Below, piece by piece: positions 24,062 to 36,345 of a DNA stretch of 64,000 nt. The notes beneath the pieces were generated by a model. That model saw only the letters and a list, made by a program, of their open reading frames with translations. It ran no database searches and was not told the DNA's origin. The position numbers and the translations under genes were made by a program. Location: positions 32,145,346 through 32,209,345 of the forward strand of contig CM046350.1 of assembly GCA_025403435.1 (NCBI GenBank), given 5' to 3'. This DNA comes from Artocarpus heterophyllus (Eukaryota; Streptophyta; Magnoliopsida; Rosales; Moraceae). The stretch's first letter is position 1; each line of letters begins with the position of its first letter.

Positions 24062-24633
24062 TCTAGGAAAATCAAAATTGTATGTGTCTTCTATGATTCT
24101 AGTTTTGGTAAAGATAAAATATACTTTAAGACTGTAGAAAACTTAGGAAAAGTGCTACCATGTAGAAAGATTAACCTAGTGCATGGAGGAGGTAGCTTAG
24201 GGTTAATGGGTAGAGTTGCTACAATGGCTCAGTCTGGTAGTGCACAAGTCTTGGGGATTATTCCTTATGTTCTAGCTGAGGGAAATCTTTAGGGGAAGAC
24301 CATAGGTGAAGAAAAAATAGTTGCATCCGTGAGCATATGGAAGCCAGGGTAACTATAACTAATGCATACATAGCTCTTCCTTGTGGCATAGGCACTCTTG
24401 AGGAAATAGTTATAGTTGCTAGTGGGAACTTATTAAGTCTCCATTCTAAAACTTTAGGACTCTTAAACAATATCTGTTTTTATGATGGTTTGTTAAAGTT
24501 TTTACATCACATTGTGGATGAGAACTTCATTGTACAAGCTAGAAGACAAATCTTTCTCACTGCTCTAATTGCTGAGGAATCTAGACAAGATGCAGATTGT
24601 TTCCGGAGTCCGATACTGCAACTTCAAGGTTAG
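24062..24633 (+). pseudogene. LOG-like cytokinin riboside 5'-monophosphate phosphoribohydrolase, intronless and broken
   Basis: LOG enzymes release active cytokinin bases from their ribotides. The first frame (24062-24330) reads K-I-V-C-V-F-Y-D-S-S-F-G-K, then H-G-G-G-S-L-G-L-M-G, then G-I-I-P. These are the N-terminal Rossmann-type landmarks of the family. A TAG at 24290-24292 interrupts it. After a frameshift near 24325 the frame at 24337-24633 continues with H-M-E-A-R and A-L-P-C-G-I-G-T-L-E-E. In functional LOG proteins this motif is P-G-G-x-G-T-x-x-E, so the first Gly is replaced by Cys. Plant LOG genes normally have several introns; none is seen, so this looks like a processed retrocopy. 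It cannot encode a working enzyme. Confidence 0.85.
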
Positions 24634-26596
24634 ACTGGGACAAAGGCACCAGGAAGCAACCATTGGATCTAAGCCTCTAACTGTAATCTCTCGGGTTTAC
24701 CCATAGCATGTTCACTTTCTTTCTAGTCTTAATAATCACTCTTCTCCAGGTGATGTCGTTCACACTATCTTTCTTTATTGTGTTATTAGTTGTTTATATC
24801 TTGTAAAAAATAAAAAATAAAAATATCAAGCGATGTGTGTTATGTTTAGTGTTTTAGTGGCATGATATTATTAAAACCTTTAGATTCATTGTTCCTAGTA
24901 TTGGGATGACTGCTATTACGGAGTAACTAGTAGTCTTGAAACACATCTAGTTTAGGTTTGAATATGCAATTTATTGATACTTTAGTTTTTCATTTTGTAT
25001 ATTCTATGCATTTACATGCATGCATGATTAGGATGGTAGATATACGGAGTATTTTGTACTCTCGAAATGTATCATAGTCATGCTTGTAATATATTGCATT
25101 CTGTTGTGCATTTGTATTTGCATCTAACCAAATTAAAAAAAATTAAAAAATTAAAAAGATTGAAAAATTGAAATGTCAAAGCCTCCATCGATCAAGTACA
25201 TCCTCTAGACTTAACTTTTGTTTATCTTTTAAACATTGAGGACAATGTTCATAACAAGTTTGGGAGTAAGGCACCAAAAATTTCAAAATTTTTTTAAATT
25301 TGTGTTTCTTTTTGCCTTTATTTTTGTAAAAAGTATATGTTTTATTTTTAAGTTTTTTTTTTTTTTTTTATGTTGATGTCCAAGGCCGATGATACAACCT
25401 GTTCTAAAATATGTATAGCTCCTGAAAAATGCTAAACATTGTGTCTGTATATAAGTTTAACTCCTTTGATAGTTCTATTTTACTTATGATTCCTTTGAAC
25501 ACATAATGTACATACCCATGGTCACTTAGTTGTCTGCATATTTGGAGAACATTTATGTAATTTAGTAACTATTACACTTTCTGGAGTTTTAAACTCTACA
25601 ACTTATCTAATTATCTTTGAGGCAAAATCCTAGGCTGCATAGCATTGAAGACTTAATTTAGGTCATCTTTAGACAGTTTGAGCTTTTCTGTGCCTACCAA
25701 TATACACATTTTATCCCTAGTTATCTTATTTGAGCAGAATGTGTACCTTTTCTTTGTCAACCACAAATTTTAACTTAGCTTTTATTTATTTTCTATCCAT
25801 TTTAACCCTTCACTCGTAAGTCATGTTGATTATAAGCCTGTAATTTATTTTGAAGTTTGTCGTGTATGGGAGGAAAGGAGGTATTGTGAATAAGTTTATG
25901 TTGTAATTCATTAATTATGTTTATTTGTTTTGTATTATTTGTATTTTCATTGTAAATTATAATATCAAGTTAAAAAAAAATAAGAAAAAAAAGTAAAGTA
26001 AAAGAAAATGTGTATATAAAAAAATCAATAAAAAGTGGATGACATTAGAAGATATTCAAATTCAAGTTTGGGGGTTGTTTTGTAATTGGGATTTGAATTG
26101 TGCTTACAAACGGGTTTGTGAATAAATGTATGTATTTATGGGTGATTTGAAGTCACTTTTATTCAAACAATCCTATTGATTACCCTAGCCATATTTTACA
26201 AGCTTATAAAGTCTAAATGATCCTAAGTGTTATGTTAGTCTACATTAGTGGAGAGATGATATGAAAGATGAGCCTATGGAGTTCAAAATTTGGCGCTTAA
26301 AATCTATTTTAAGTTATTGGTTTGCATAAACTAATCCGGGTAACAACAGCTAAGTGTAAATCGTTTTTACGCACACACTCAGAGAATCTAAGTAAGATAG
26401 GGTTATTATTTAAATTAAAGTTATACACATTTGTAATGTTTTGAATTTTTATTGAGCTATGCAATCTACAAAATCTTTGAGGCCTGATCTCAACACATCA
26501 ACTCAAAACTCATGTGTTTTTATTTCTTTTCAGTCTTAGTTTTTCTTTCTTTTGCTTGAAGACAAGCAAAAAGACAAGTTTGGGGCTATAACATGT
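24634..26596 (+). mobile_element. Remnants resembling the 3' region of Tat/Athila gypsy elements
   Basis: Three places carry the phrase that typically precedes the 3' LTR in Tat/Athila-type elements. These are CATTGAGGACAATGTTC with CAAGTTTGGG at 25233-25266, TCAAGTTTGGGGGTTG near 26061, and GAAGACAAGCAAAAAGACAAGTTTGGGG at 26560-26587. The DNA between is AT-rich and non-coding. Recognition rests on short phrases only. Confidence 0.4.
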
Positions 26597-28450
26597 AAAA
26601 AATGCATGCTTTATAAGGTTTAAAATAATTTATTTAGCATTTTATTTGTTATTAAACCTTCTATTTAAGCATTTCTACGTGTTTTTAGTATTTTTTTTGT
26701 AAAATATATTTAATTATAAATTTTTATTGTGTTTTTATGTTTAATTATATTTTTTCTAATTTTTAGAATTATTTTCTTGAGCTAATTATTTGATTTTTGT
26801 AATTTAGAATCAAAATCATAAGTTTATTTAAGTTTTAGTTTTGATTTTGATTTTATTTTTAGTTTTTAATTTTATTCTAATGTGTTTGTTAGTAAAAATA
26901 TTTAGTTATTTTTAGTAATTTTTATTTTGTAAAATTATTAATCTGTTTGGGCTTAATTGTAAAATATTTCATTTAGAGGCGAAAATAGGAAGAAAACTAT
27001 AAGAAAACTTTAAAATTGGGGTCAAAAACATAATTTTCGAAACTTTCAGCACAGTGCCACGTTAGATCTATGTTATCAGTCAACGGCAATGTGGCACGTC
27101 TTGATTGACCAGTCAAAGCCCAGTAATCAACCAGTCAGCCGAGTGTGCGAAGGCGCGTAGCCGACAGGATGGGACCACCCACATGGGCTGCAGAGAAGCC
27201 CCTCTTTGCTGCTCCCAATTAGCTGCAGTGGTGTCCCCATGCAACCTTAATCATGGCCGTGCACTGAGCTTGCCAAAGACCAGGTTAGCGGTTGTAGTTC
27301 TTTCCATCTGGCCCGTGTCCTGTGCTGCCATGCCGCATAGCAGGGGAATTCAAACTAAAATTTGCACACCAATGAATGCCAGCTGAGATGGAAAAAAGAA
27401 GAAAACAAATGTTTTTTTTAAACAAAATCCTGCCCACTTTTGTTTTCTTGGTGGCAATTTTGCTTACAAATTGAGATTTTCATATGAACTTGTGAACGTT
27501 CGCAGTTTTTTTTTTCTTCTTATTTTCTTTTCTTTTCTTTAGTAAAAAAATATTATTATAAATTAATATTTTGTAAAATATTTGTAATATTTTTGAGAGT
27601 GAAAGAGTGATGTATGTGGAGTGGTGGACCCGCCAAATTATCTAAAAACTCTAGGTTAATTTCTAAACTTTCAATCTCTGTATTATTTTAAGGTTTAATT
27701 TAATGTTAACTTTTGTTATGTTTTTTTTTTGTTATTATTATATTGTTTTAATTTTATTTTTGTTGGGATTATGATGTCACTTAAATTCATTAACATTTTA
27801 TTTAGTTAAATCATATTTTTGTTAACCTCATATTATGTTGAGTATTTTACACTATATTTAATGTTTGTAATTAACTGGTCATTGGTTACATGGTAAAATA
27901 AATCATAGTAAGAGTAGAAGGAGCATTGTGTTTTAGGAACTTGAGTAGGATACCATAAATTGCATATGAGTTAGGAATAACCATGCATGGTTTGTGTGGT
28001 CGCTAAATGAAAATCCCAAGATCATAATGAATTCTTGATTTTTGTAATTCACACAAGAATATTATGAGTCAGTAATTTAAAGATATTTTTAGTATAACTC
28101 AAAAAAGAGCATTAGATAAAACAAAGATTTTCGACCATCAACATAGTTTGAGGAAATCACAAGAATATATTTAATTGAATAAGATCATATTAATTTTAAG
28201 TGAAATAATAATTCTCAACATTTTAAAATTTTATTTATTTCAATATTTATTTCCATTTTCATTTCATTTTAATTTAATTTTAGTTACAAATTGAAACTCT
28301 TTTTTAATAAGTAAATTAATTTTAGAGTTAGAATCAAAATCAGTAATTAATAAAATTTAATACGTGTCTCGTGGGATCAACATCTATACTTAATTGTACA
28401 CTTTACTAATTTGAAAACAATTGCATTCAATTGTACGTGTCTCGTGTTGA
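26597..28450 (+). mobile_element. Possible Tat/Athila-type LTR or 3' flank
   Basis: It follows the AGTTTGGGG phrase and starts ATGTAAAAAATGCATG. A G+C-richer block at 27060-27380 and TGTTAACC-like tracts follow, and near 28365-28445 come two GTGTCTCGTG words. No second copy is in the window, so the boundaries are guesses. The frame at 27105-27386 inside it has no recognised domain. Confidence 0.3.
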
Positions 28451-28752
28451 GGTGTGTACCTCACTTCATTCAAGAAGTGGGCATGTACTTATCCCAAGAA
28501 TCATGGGTTTAACCCCATGATTTGTTATCTACTTGTAAATCAATTTAATTTTAACTAATACAAAAATAACTAATCAAAAATTTTAACTATCTCATAATTC
28601 AATTTAGACATTTTATTTAGCTAGATTTAATTCACATTAATAAATAATTTGAATATCTAAAATCTATTAAAATATATGACATGACAAGATACCAATTAAT
28701 TTAGCATTTCTCCATGTGGCACTTTAGAACTGTGCCAAAGATTTTGCATGTT

Positions 28753-28757
28753 CTATT
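28753..28757. repeat. Target-site duplication CTATT (left)
   Basis: The five bases before the copia 5' LTR are repeated exactly after the 3' LTR at 38350-38354. Confidence 0.9.
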
Positions 28758-30770
28758 TGTTAGACATGTATGCTCTAAGGAGCAAAAATGTACTAAGTTT
28801 TTGGAGATATTTTTATCAATAAATAATTTATTCATTATTTATATACCAAATCTTGTCCTCTTTACGTTCATATTTGTTGAATGTATGTTAAGCAAACAAT
28901 AGTCTGAGACTGTCGGTCTAAACCTTAAGGATTAGGCATATGATGGACAGATTATACAGAAGACACGATTCTTAAGGTGATGGTCTAAAATATAAGATCC
29001 ACAATCAAGGGAATAAAGTTAGGCGCTTTATTCATGCAAAGATTGTTATGTTGTCTATATCCCTTTTGGGAGATGGTTTGTCTTAACCATCGGAGGTGGA
29101 CTCTATGAATAGAAACATTGGCATGTTGTCATAGGTGACGATGTGTTGGATCAGGACATAAAGTGAATTGATTTGGATTAATAATTTTGTCTTAGCAAAT
29201 TGATTCACTTTAGACAATCATTTATGTTGTATCTTAATCCTGAGATGAATAGTAAGCTTGTTGTCTTGACTTGTGTCTTTTGATGTACCAAAGGGCGACA
29301 TCCATATCTTAATAGTGGTATGCATGCCGGTACGTTGGAGGCATGACTCTTGATGGCGTAGACTTGTTATTCATAGATATGGAAGCCATAGCTCCTCTTT
29401 AGGAGTAATGATATCCTCTTATATGCTTTGTCCTGTAATTAGAAAACTAGAGCGCTCAACCATTTGGATACATAGGTGTAACCGAATAGTATACTATCTT
29501 TGGATAGTAAGTTTTCTAATGGTGAGATAATGGAATGTAAGATAAAAATAATCGGGAAGGTAAGACAGAACTTGTCCTTAAGCCGATTATGGATTATCAT
29601 ATGGGGATACGATACACTGTGATATGTCATGGAGACTTGGCTATACGGGCTTTGTAATTATACGTAGTTCAAGAGTATAGCTCTAAGCTTTTAGTAGAGT
29701 AGCGTTGGAGTTGATAATTATGAAATGTATATCTAGGATGTTGGGTTTCATAATTATCGAGAACTTGAACTATATAGGTCCATTTGGTCCCCTTTGCTAG
29801 CTCACAATATCCTGTAACAACGCGGCATGCTTTTCCAATAATTGGTGACTCATGTCGGATTTATCAGAATAGTTAAAATTGGAAGAATTAAATAATTTAT
29901 GTCTGTTTATCGGTTGAATTAATTTTGTGATAAAATTAATTCAAGATAAACTTGTTAAATTATTGAATCGGATAATTCTTGTCTGTTTATCGGTTGATTT
30001 AATTTTGGATAAATTAGATCAAGATAAACTTGTAGAATTATTGAAAATTCATTTATTTTCTTAGAGATTATCTAGATAAAGTTGTTTTGATTAGATAACT
30101 TCTCTATTGGGTTATTTGAATTAAAACTAAGACTTTATCCTATAGAATCTTGGGTGAAAAACAAAAGATTCGCAGAGGTTTTTTATTTAGCAGTTCAGCC
30201 TGCGGATGGACTTGTTCGGTTGGCGGATGGGACCTGTTCAGTCTATCGATTAGCGAAGGATAAGATCACACGTTTTTACGCAGATCTGATCAGATATTGA
30301 TCTAAATTTGATTCTGATCTGAATTTTGAGACCTATTCTGATAAGGACTGACCCTAGGGCCAACCTCTATAAATAGGGAGTGATTCTTACATGTTACTAA
30401 GATCAATTGAGAGATTAAGAGTGATACTCTGCTATTGAGAATCTGTAAACTCCCTAAGAGCTTTTGTTCCCAAATCATAAACACTTGCTTTGGGTTCTCT
30501 CGATTGGTTGGAAGGAGAATCACCGGTGGAAGAGCTGTATGTGTAATCCCACACTCACTCCGTTCGTGGATAGAGAATAGTAAAGAAGACCAGTTGGTTG
30601 AGGCTCTTCTGGAACGTTATTTCTCTTCACAGATTGAGGAGGTTCTTCGGCACATAAAGGTTAGTAAGATCTGGTTAATTTATACATATAGCATGTCAAA
30701 CTTGTGTTTTTGGAAATTACTCTGATATTAATTTTTTTTTTAAATTTCGCTGCACACCCTTTTTCCAACA
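28758..30770 (+). repeat. 5' LTR of the copia element
   Basis: Starts TGTTAGACATG, ends TTTTTCCAACA, and is directly followed by the primer-binding site. It contains a TATA box at 30368-30376 and, 113-175 bases upstream of it, three tandem copies of a 21-22-base GTTCGG...-type unit (30193-30255). Confidence 0.95.
30368..30376 (+). promoter_or_regulatory. TATA box of the copia 5' LTR
   Basis: CTATAAATAG in the late U3 region. The same TATAAATAG is preserved at 37947-37955 in the 3' LTR. It is the probable core promoter of the retrotransposon transcript. Confidence 0.7.
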
Positions 30771-30772
30771 AT

Positions 30773-30784
30773 TGGTATCAGAAC
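30773..30784 (+). promoter_or_regulatory. Primer-binding site (tRNA-Met type)
   Basis: TGGTATCAGAAC lies two bases after the LTR end. It differs from the usual TGGTATCAGAGC, complementary to the 3' end of initiator tRNA-Met, at one position. Confidence 0.85.
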
Positions 30785-32397
30785 CATGGTTTTTACATAA
30801 ATTTACAAGTTTGTGATCATGTTATATGTGTAAATTTTGTGATCTTAATCTCTCCTATGCTTGAATTTAATTTTATAGAGAGTTGGCACTCTAGGTTTCT
30901 ATATATTATATATGTTGTCATGGATTATATGGTGAATGTTTATTAATCAATTATGGTTGATTAAATCGTTATTTAATTAATTAATTATTAATTAATTTAT
31001 ACCGGTTATGGTTCCTTAGAGGTTAAAATGTATATCTAGGTTTTTCATGTAATTAGATGGCGGACTATCATCTCCGTCTAGGAATTATTGTTTAATTTTA
31101 AATTTGTAAGAATTTTGTAATTAAATAATTATTCAGAGAAGACGAATCTAGAAAAATGATGATGGCGCTTCCAGGTATTTCTTGAGTCTCTAATTTTATA
31201 TTTTGGAATTATTGAAAATAAAATTGATGAATAGCATTAAAAATTGTATTTTCTAGAATGAGAGATTTTTGCTTGGTCGGCATGTCGGACCTCACAGTTC
31301 GACAGGCCGATGGTTACAGACCAGCAGGCCATCAATAGGACAGAAATCGGCTGGCTCTGCCGACAGGCCAAACTTTCATGGGTTGGCAGGCCGATGAAAC
31401 ATGACCGGTAGGGAGATCGGCCTGCCGACCGAGAGCTAGAAAAGTTTCCATAAAAGGTGCAGTTTTTTCGGTGCAGTTTTAATTTTATTTTTGGGATGAT
31501 TCTGAGAAACATTAAATTTAGATATGACCAGAAATATGAAGTATTCAATTCATACGAGATTGAAGACTTGAAGATAGATATTACATGAAGAAGGATACAA
31601 CTTGAGAATTCAAGGATGAAAAATCGATAATATGTCTCGATTATTCTCTTGTAATCTTAGTTTTTTATTCACTAGGATGGGACCGTAATATTATGGTTAT
31701 TTATTATTTTGCTTGTAGCTTTGCTTAATTGCTTTGCTTATCTACATTATAATATGATTTGCCATGTATATTGATAACATGTCATATAGAATAGGGTGTG
31801 CCGCTCATATTAAAATTGTTCATGCATAATTTTTAAATAAAAGCTTGATTTAAAAAGATTGAGTGAAAGAAGGTTTTCGAAGAGGGGACCTAAGGCCTCC
31901 ATCGTTGGTCCATAGGAAGAACATGGTGGTCCCGACCCCTAGGAAGGGATTTCTATCATGTACCAGATTGGATCTCTGAGAGGATAAGGTATTTTAGTAT
32001 GATTTATGGTTGCACACCCCTAGGCAGTGATTATAAATCATGGATAAAATATTGAAATGATGGTTATACACTCACATTAATTTTATTATTAACCTCCCTT
32101 AGGAGCTCTGTTAATAAAATTAATGGCCAAAGAAATGATTATTAATATATGCTGGATCATATGGGTCATGGATGGCATATATTAATCAGGAGGGGATCCG
32201 TGTTCTTGATTGAATTTAGCATGACTCCCCTAGGAGCTTGTTGAATTCAGAGTTAGGAATTATTGTTGTAAGGTTGTGATATTTTTAAGGTTTTAACACA
32301 TAAACACATTTGTATATTTTTACATGATTGTTTTATCTTACTAAATTATTATATGTTAGCCTATATTTGGTATATGATTCTTTGTTGTAGATTAAAA
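30785..32397 (+). other. Long untranslated leader of the copia element
   Basis: A 1.6-kb leader without an open frame precedes gag. At 31276-31436 it contains a G+C-rich array of degenerate units of about 22 bases built on T-C-G-G-C-x-x-G-C-C-G-A cores, clearly different from the AT-rich DNA around it. The equivalent region of the minus-strand copy (57448-58036 and 60073-60373) was hit twice by other insertions. Confidence 0.7.
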
Positions 32398-35300
32398 ATG
32401 TCTAAAAATGCTTTTATCATCGATACTTGACAAAAAACTGTTAACCGTTGAGAACTATAACAATTAAAAACGAAACCTGGATATCGTCTTGTCCTTTGAG
32501 AAATTGAAATATGTACTGACAACCCCTTGTTCTCCCGAGCCTACAGGAGACTCATCTAATGAGCAATTCCAAGCGTATGATCACTAGAAAGATGCTAATG
32601 ATCAGGCCCACTGCTATGTTATGGCTAGCATGAATAACGTGCTACAGGCTCAACATTAGGATTATGAGACTACGAAGTAGATCTTGGATAATCTTGAGGA
32701 TATGTTTGGAGGCCAGGCCATAACAAAGCGGCAAAGGGTGCTTCGGAAACTCTTAAACTGTAGACAAAGGCTGGGAACATCTGTAAAGGAGCATATGATG
32801 TTGGTCATGGGTTACCTCGCTGAGGCTCAAACCAATAGAGCCGACATCGATGCTGAAACTCAGATGACTATGGTCTTTGAGACTCTGCTTAAGAAATTCA
32901 TTCTGTTTAGAGCTACATTTAATTTGAGCAATAGACGGGATGTGACCTTGACAGAACTGATGAAATAGTTACAGAAGTTTGAACTGCTGATCAGGGAGTC
33001 TCCTACGGGTGGAGAGGCCAACATGGTAGCTGCTTCTAGTTCCAATCCTAACTCTGGTAATGAAAAGAAGCAACGGGCCAAGAACAGGAAGTCTTCTATT
33101 CCTACTACTACCAAGAGCAAGAAGAAGAAGAAGAAAAAGAACCCAAAGAAGATTAAGTGCTTCTTCTGTGGGAAGGTTGGGCATATCAAGAAGCATTGCA
33201 AGGACTTCCTTTCCAAAGGAGGTAGGTGTGATATTCTATATTTAGAAACTTGTTTGGTTGAGGAATCCAATGACATATGGGTCATAGATTCTGGTACAAC
33301 TAATCATGTTTGTGTTTCTCTACAGGGGTTCAAAGAAACGAGAAGTCTACTGCATGAAGACTTCACGCTTCAGATGGGCAATGGATCCTTGGTCTTAGCA
33401 AAAGCAGTGGGAGACATCCATCTTTATTTTTGTAAGGTTGTTTTTATGTTCCTAAATTTAAAAGGAATTTAATTTCTGTAGCTTGTTTATTTAAAGACTC
33501 CTACTTGGTTTCTTTTAATGATAAAGTGGTGATTCGTAAAAACAAATCTTTTATCTGTTTTGGATGAATGTAAAATAATCTATATTTTATCAAACCTAAG
33601 ATGGACTTATTGCTTAATGCTGAGATGAATGATAATAACTCTAAAAGACTTAAAACTTCTCACTCTAATAATACTTATCTTTGGCATTTACGCCTTGGTC
33701 ATATTAACCTGAATAGGATTCAAAGGTTGGTAAGGGATGGACCTTTAAGTCACTTAAAGGTGGAATCTATACCTCAATGTGAATCTTGTTTGGAAGGTAA
33801 AATGACCAAAAGACCATTCGGGTCTAAGGGCAATAGGGCCGAAGGGGTTCTAGAACTTATGCATAGTGATGTTTGCGGACCAATGAACATCCGGGCACAA
33901 GGAGGGTATGAGTACTTCGTCACTTTTATTGACGATTACTCAAGATATGGGTATGTGTACCTAATGCACCACAAAAATGAAACTTTTGACAAGTTCAGGG
34001 AGTTTTGGGCTGAAGTGGAAAAGCAATTGGGTGGACCTATAAAGGCACTTCGATCCGATCGAGGTGCGGAATATCTTTCTGATGAGTTCTTGGAACACTT
34101 ATTAGAGAATAGGATTTTATTCCATTTGACTGCGCCGGGCACTCCGCAATAGAATGACATAGCTGAGAGAAGGAATAGGACTTTATTGGACATGATCAGG
34201 TCCATGATGAGTTATTCATCATTGCCTTTATCCTTTTGGGGATATGCACTACAAACCCTATGTTATCTTTTTGAACAATGTGCCTTCAAAATCGGTCCCT
34301 AAAACTCCTCACGAGTTGTGGACGGGTAGGAAGACATCCTTAAACCATATTCGCATGTGGAGATGTCCAGCTCATGTCCTGTTTAAGGATCTAAATAAGT
34401 TAGAAGCACGTTCGAAAGTTTGCATGTTTGTAGGATATCCAAAAGGGACTAAAGGGAGTTATTTTTATAACCTAAAGGAAAATAAAGTCATGGTTTCAAC
34501 TAATGCAACTTTCCTTGAGGAAAGTTACATGGACGACTTTAAACCTCGAAGCAAAGTGGTGCTTAAGGAGTTAATGAGTGATCCGATCACTCAGGAGGTT
34601 CCGAACGAAACCATTCCAATCATTGTAGAAAAACCAAACAAACCTAAACAATGACCTAAGGGGCTTTGGCATAGTGGGAGGATCGGGCGTCAACCTGAGA
34701 GGTATATGTTCAATGGGAGGTCTTCTTGGTTGAACCGGATGAACATGACAGGGATCCTTATACTTACGCAGAAACTATGGAGGATGTTGATTCAAAACTC
34801 TGGACAGAGGCCATGAACACAGAGATGAAGTCTATGGAGACTAATCAGGTTTAGGAGCTTGTGGATCTTCCCAAAGGGGTAAAACCCATAGGGTGTAAGT
34901 GGATCTATAAGAGGAAAAGAGGAGTGGATGGAACGGTCAAAACCTTAAAGGCTAGACTGGTAGCTAAATGTTATACGCAAAAGGAAGGAATCGATTATGA
35001 GGAAAACTTTTCGCCTGTAGCCATGCTTAAGTTCATCTGAATTCTCTTGTCCATAGCTGCTGCTCTCGACTACGAGATTTGATAGATGGATGTCATGATG
35101 GCTTTTCTGAATGGCTATCTTGATGAGTCTATTTATATGGAACAACCAGACGAGTTCAAGGTCACGAGTCAAGAGGGGAAGGTTTGTAAGCTGCTAAAGT
35201 CAATTTATGGACTTAAGCAGGCTTCTCGTTCTTGGAACATAAGATTTGATCAAGTGATCAAGACTTATGGGTACTCACAAAATGTGGATGAACCATGTGT

Positions 35301-36331
35301 TTACAACACATTAAGGATGGGAAGGTGGTTTTTCTACTGCTCTATGTATATGACATTTTGCTAATTGGCAATGACATTGGGGCTTTGTCATCGGTCAAAT
35401 TATGGTTGACCAAGCAGCTTGACATGAAGGACTTAGGTGAAGTTAATTTTGTTCTCGGTATCCAGATCTTTCGGGATAAGAAGAACAAAATGATAGCTTT
35501 GTCTCAGGCCGGCTACATAAATAAAATTCTCAGGAGGTTTGCAATGCAGGATTCCAAGAAAGGTGAGCAACCATCTAGGTCTGGAATTACTCTTTCTAAG
35601 AAAGACTCTCCAAAGTCTTATGAAGAAAGAGAATACATGAAAAAGGTGCCTTATGCTTCGACAGTGGGCAGTCTCATGTATGCCATGCTTTGTACACGAC
35701 CGGATATTAGTTATGCGGTCGGGATTGTAAGTTGATTTCAGGCGGATCTAGGACCGAACCATTGGGTTGCGGTAAAGCATATTTTCAAGTACCTGTGAAG
35801 GACTCGAGGGTATATGTTTGTGTATTCGGGTGAGGACTTAACTCCTCTAGGATACACTAATGCAGATTTTCAATCCTGTCTAGATTCTAGGAAATCGACT
35901 TTGGGTTTTGTGTTTACTCTGGGCAGCGGTGCCATTAGTTGGAGAAGTGCTAAGCAAAATTACACTTTGGATTCAACGATGGAGGCTGAGTATGTGGTAG
36001 GTAGTGATGCTTCGAAAGAAGTAGTGTGGCTCCGCAAGTTCCTTGGGGATCTTGAGGTTGTTCCTGGTATGGATAAAGCGGTATCACTTACTATGATAAC
36101 AGTGCGGCGGTAGCTAATGCTAAGGAACCAAGATTTCACAAGAAGAGTAAGCATATTGATCGAAAGTATCATGTGATAAAGGACTTCGTTGAGGGTGGGC
36201 ATGTCAAGGTGTGCAAGATCGCGTCAGAGGACAATTTAGCTGATCCATTTACGAAGACACTTACTAGGACAGTCTTCAAAAGGCATGTGGAAGCTATGGG
36301 GATGCTAGATTTATCATATTTACTCACTTAG
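32398..36331 (+). pseudogene. copia gag-pol polyprotein, broken
   Basis: Gag begins at ATG 32398 but meets a stop after about ten codons. The capsid region is readable at 32684-33020. The zinc knuckle C-F-F-C-G-K-V-G-H-I-K-K-H-C lies near 33160-33205, and the protease motif D-S-G-T-T-N-H is at about 33288-33310. The pre-integrase finger and integrase follow at 33601-34210, with H-S-D-V and R-S-D-R-G-A-E-Y; the last acidic residue is in N-D-I-A-E-R-R after a TAG at 34150. In RT the usual Y-V-D-D is Y-V-Y-D (near 35350). RNase H at 35814-36330 ends in E-D-N-L-A-D-P-F-T-K. The many lesions show it is dead. Confidence 0.92.
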
Positions 36332-36345
36332 TGCAAGTGGGAGAT
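36331..36345 (+). promoter_or_regulatory. Polypurine tract before the 3' LTR
   Basis: GTGCAAGTGGGAGAT directly precedes the 3' LTR, the site that normally primes plus-strand DNA synthesis. Confidence 0.85.

Noticed and set aside
24337..24633. LOG frame as a functional small gene
   Set aside because: It lacks the N-terminal half, which is in another frame with a stop, and the P-G-G motif is altered.
27105..27386. 93-codon Cys-rich frame as a secreted peptide gene
   Set aside because: No signal peptide, no regular cysteine pattern, and it sits in a probable LTR.
33023..33285. Overlapping frames on both strands across the copia gag
   Set aside because: Only the plus frame with the zinc knuckle and protease is real. 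The others are shadows of the Lys-rich linker.
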